Under the pieces are notes generated by a model. The model made no database searches, had not been told where the DNA came from, and was given only the letters and a program-made list of their open reading frames with translations. The translations under genes and the position numbers were made by a program. A stretch of 64,000 nucleotides of DNA from Pictodentalium vernedei (taxonomy: Eukaryota > Mollusca > Scaphopoda > Dentaliida > Dentaliidae), in the NCBI GenBank assembly GCA_031216915.1, contig CM062288.1, positions 179,764,596-179,828,595 of the forward strand, written 5' to 3'. Below, piece after piece: positions 63,915 through 64,000 of this stretch. How positions within the stretch are numbered: the first letter of the stretch is position 1; every line of letters starts with the position of its first letter.

Positions 63915-64000
63915 TTTCAGAGCCGCCAACCTACCCACCCACTCCCGCCTTGTGTCCGGAAAAAAATTGACGATGGGATATCAAAGCTTGGAGTTTGTGT

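Noticed and set aside
1-64000. CRISPR arrays, bacterial operons, rRNA or tRNA genes
   Set aside because: None seen. The tandem arrays have units of 56-690 bp without spacers, and the tRNA-like segments are SINE heads.

Overview
The window is metazoan nuclear DNA with very little host coding sequence and a dense, nested load of mobile elements. The only host gene I can recognise is an axonemal dynein heavy chain of the DNAH5/DNAH8 type on the + strand. Two consecutive in-phase exons are visible (4069-4155 and 22909-23016), separated by an 18.75-kb intron. I found no later dynein exon, so the next intron probably runs to or past the window end. Pearl/Helitron-like tandem-repeat elements, tRNA- and 5S-headed SINEs, DIRS, Harbinger, hAT and piggyBac-type pieces together suggest a marine invertebrate. 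A mollusc or other lophotrochozoan is my first guess and an invertebrate deuterostome is possible; the species is not determinable from what I can see.

The dominant theme is one family of DIRS-type tyrosine-recombinase (YR) retrotransposons. Element 1 (6860-13985) and element 2 (33363-40470) are complete, about 7.1 kb each, with intact gag, reverse transcriptase/RNase H and YR reading frames. Each has ~200-bp inverted terminal repeats (ITRs) and an internal complementary region (ICR) whose two arms are exact complements of the two element ends. Element 3 (54909-63914) is a diverged, dead copy broken by a ~1.4-kb unclassified insertion, a SINE with a 13-bp target duplication and a piggyBac-type MITE. 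A fourth copy (13986-20588) is an old relic with internal tandem amplification. A fifth (24395-25450, - strand) is a 3'-end fragment. A separate YR-retroelement lineage lies as a broken relic on the - strand (27140-32930) and is split by a 2.8-kb insertion (28968-31749).

Other parts in order: degenerate tandem repeats (1-400); two nested pearl-like elements (1370-3486 and 1861-2779); a CR1-like LINE fragment (5604-5878) and a possible MITE (5866-6765); a Tx1/L1-like LINE fragment (20590-22241, - strand); a SINE inserted in the tail of another SINE (23568-24281); a 157-bp tandem array (25455-26400); an apparently complete PIF/Harbinger transposon with transposase and a two-exon Myb/SANT-like partner (42086-45328); two hAT-like non-autonomous elements (45899-46387, 46555-47645); a ~144-bp tandem array (51300-52420); and a 5S-rRNA-headed SINE (54060-54498).

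The most interesting points are these. The ICR gives base-level element ends for three DIRS copies. The ITRs of each element match each other better than they match other copies, and appear identical in element 2. A 23-nt deletion in element 2 fuses RT/RNase H to the recombinase in one 1082-codon frame. The YR frame of element 1 is collinear with gag across a single TGA and overlaps the RT gene for about 1.9 kb. The ITRs carry a perfect TGCGCATGCGCA palindrome, which matches the NRF1 site.
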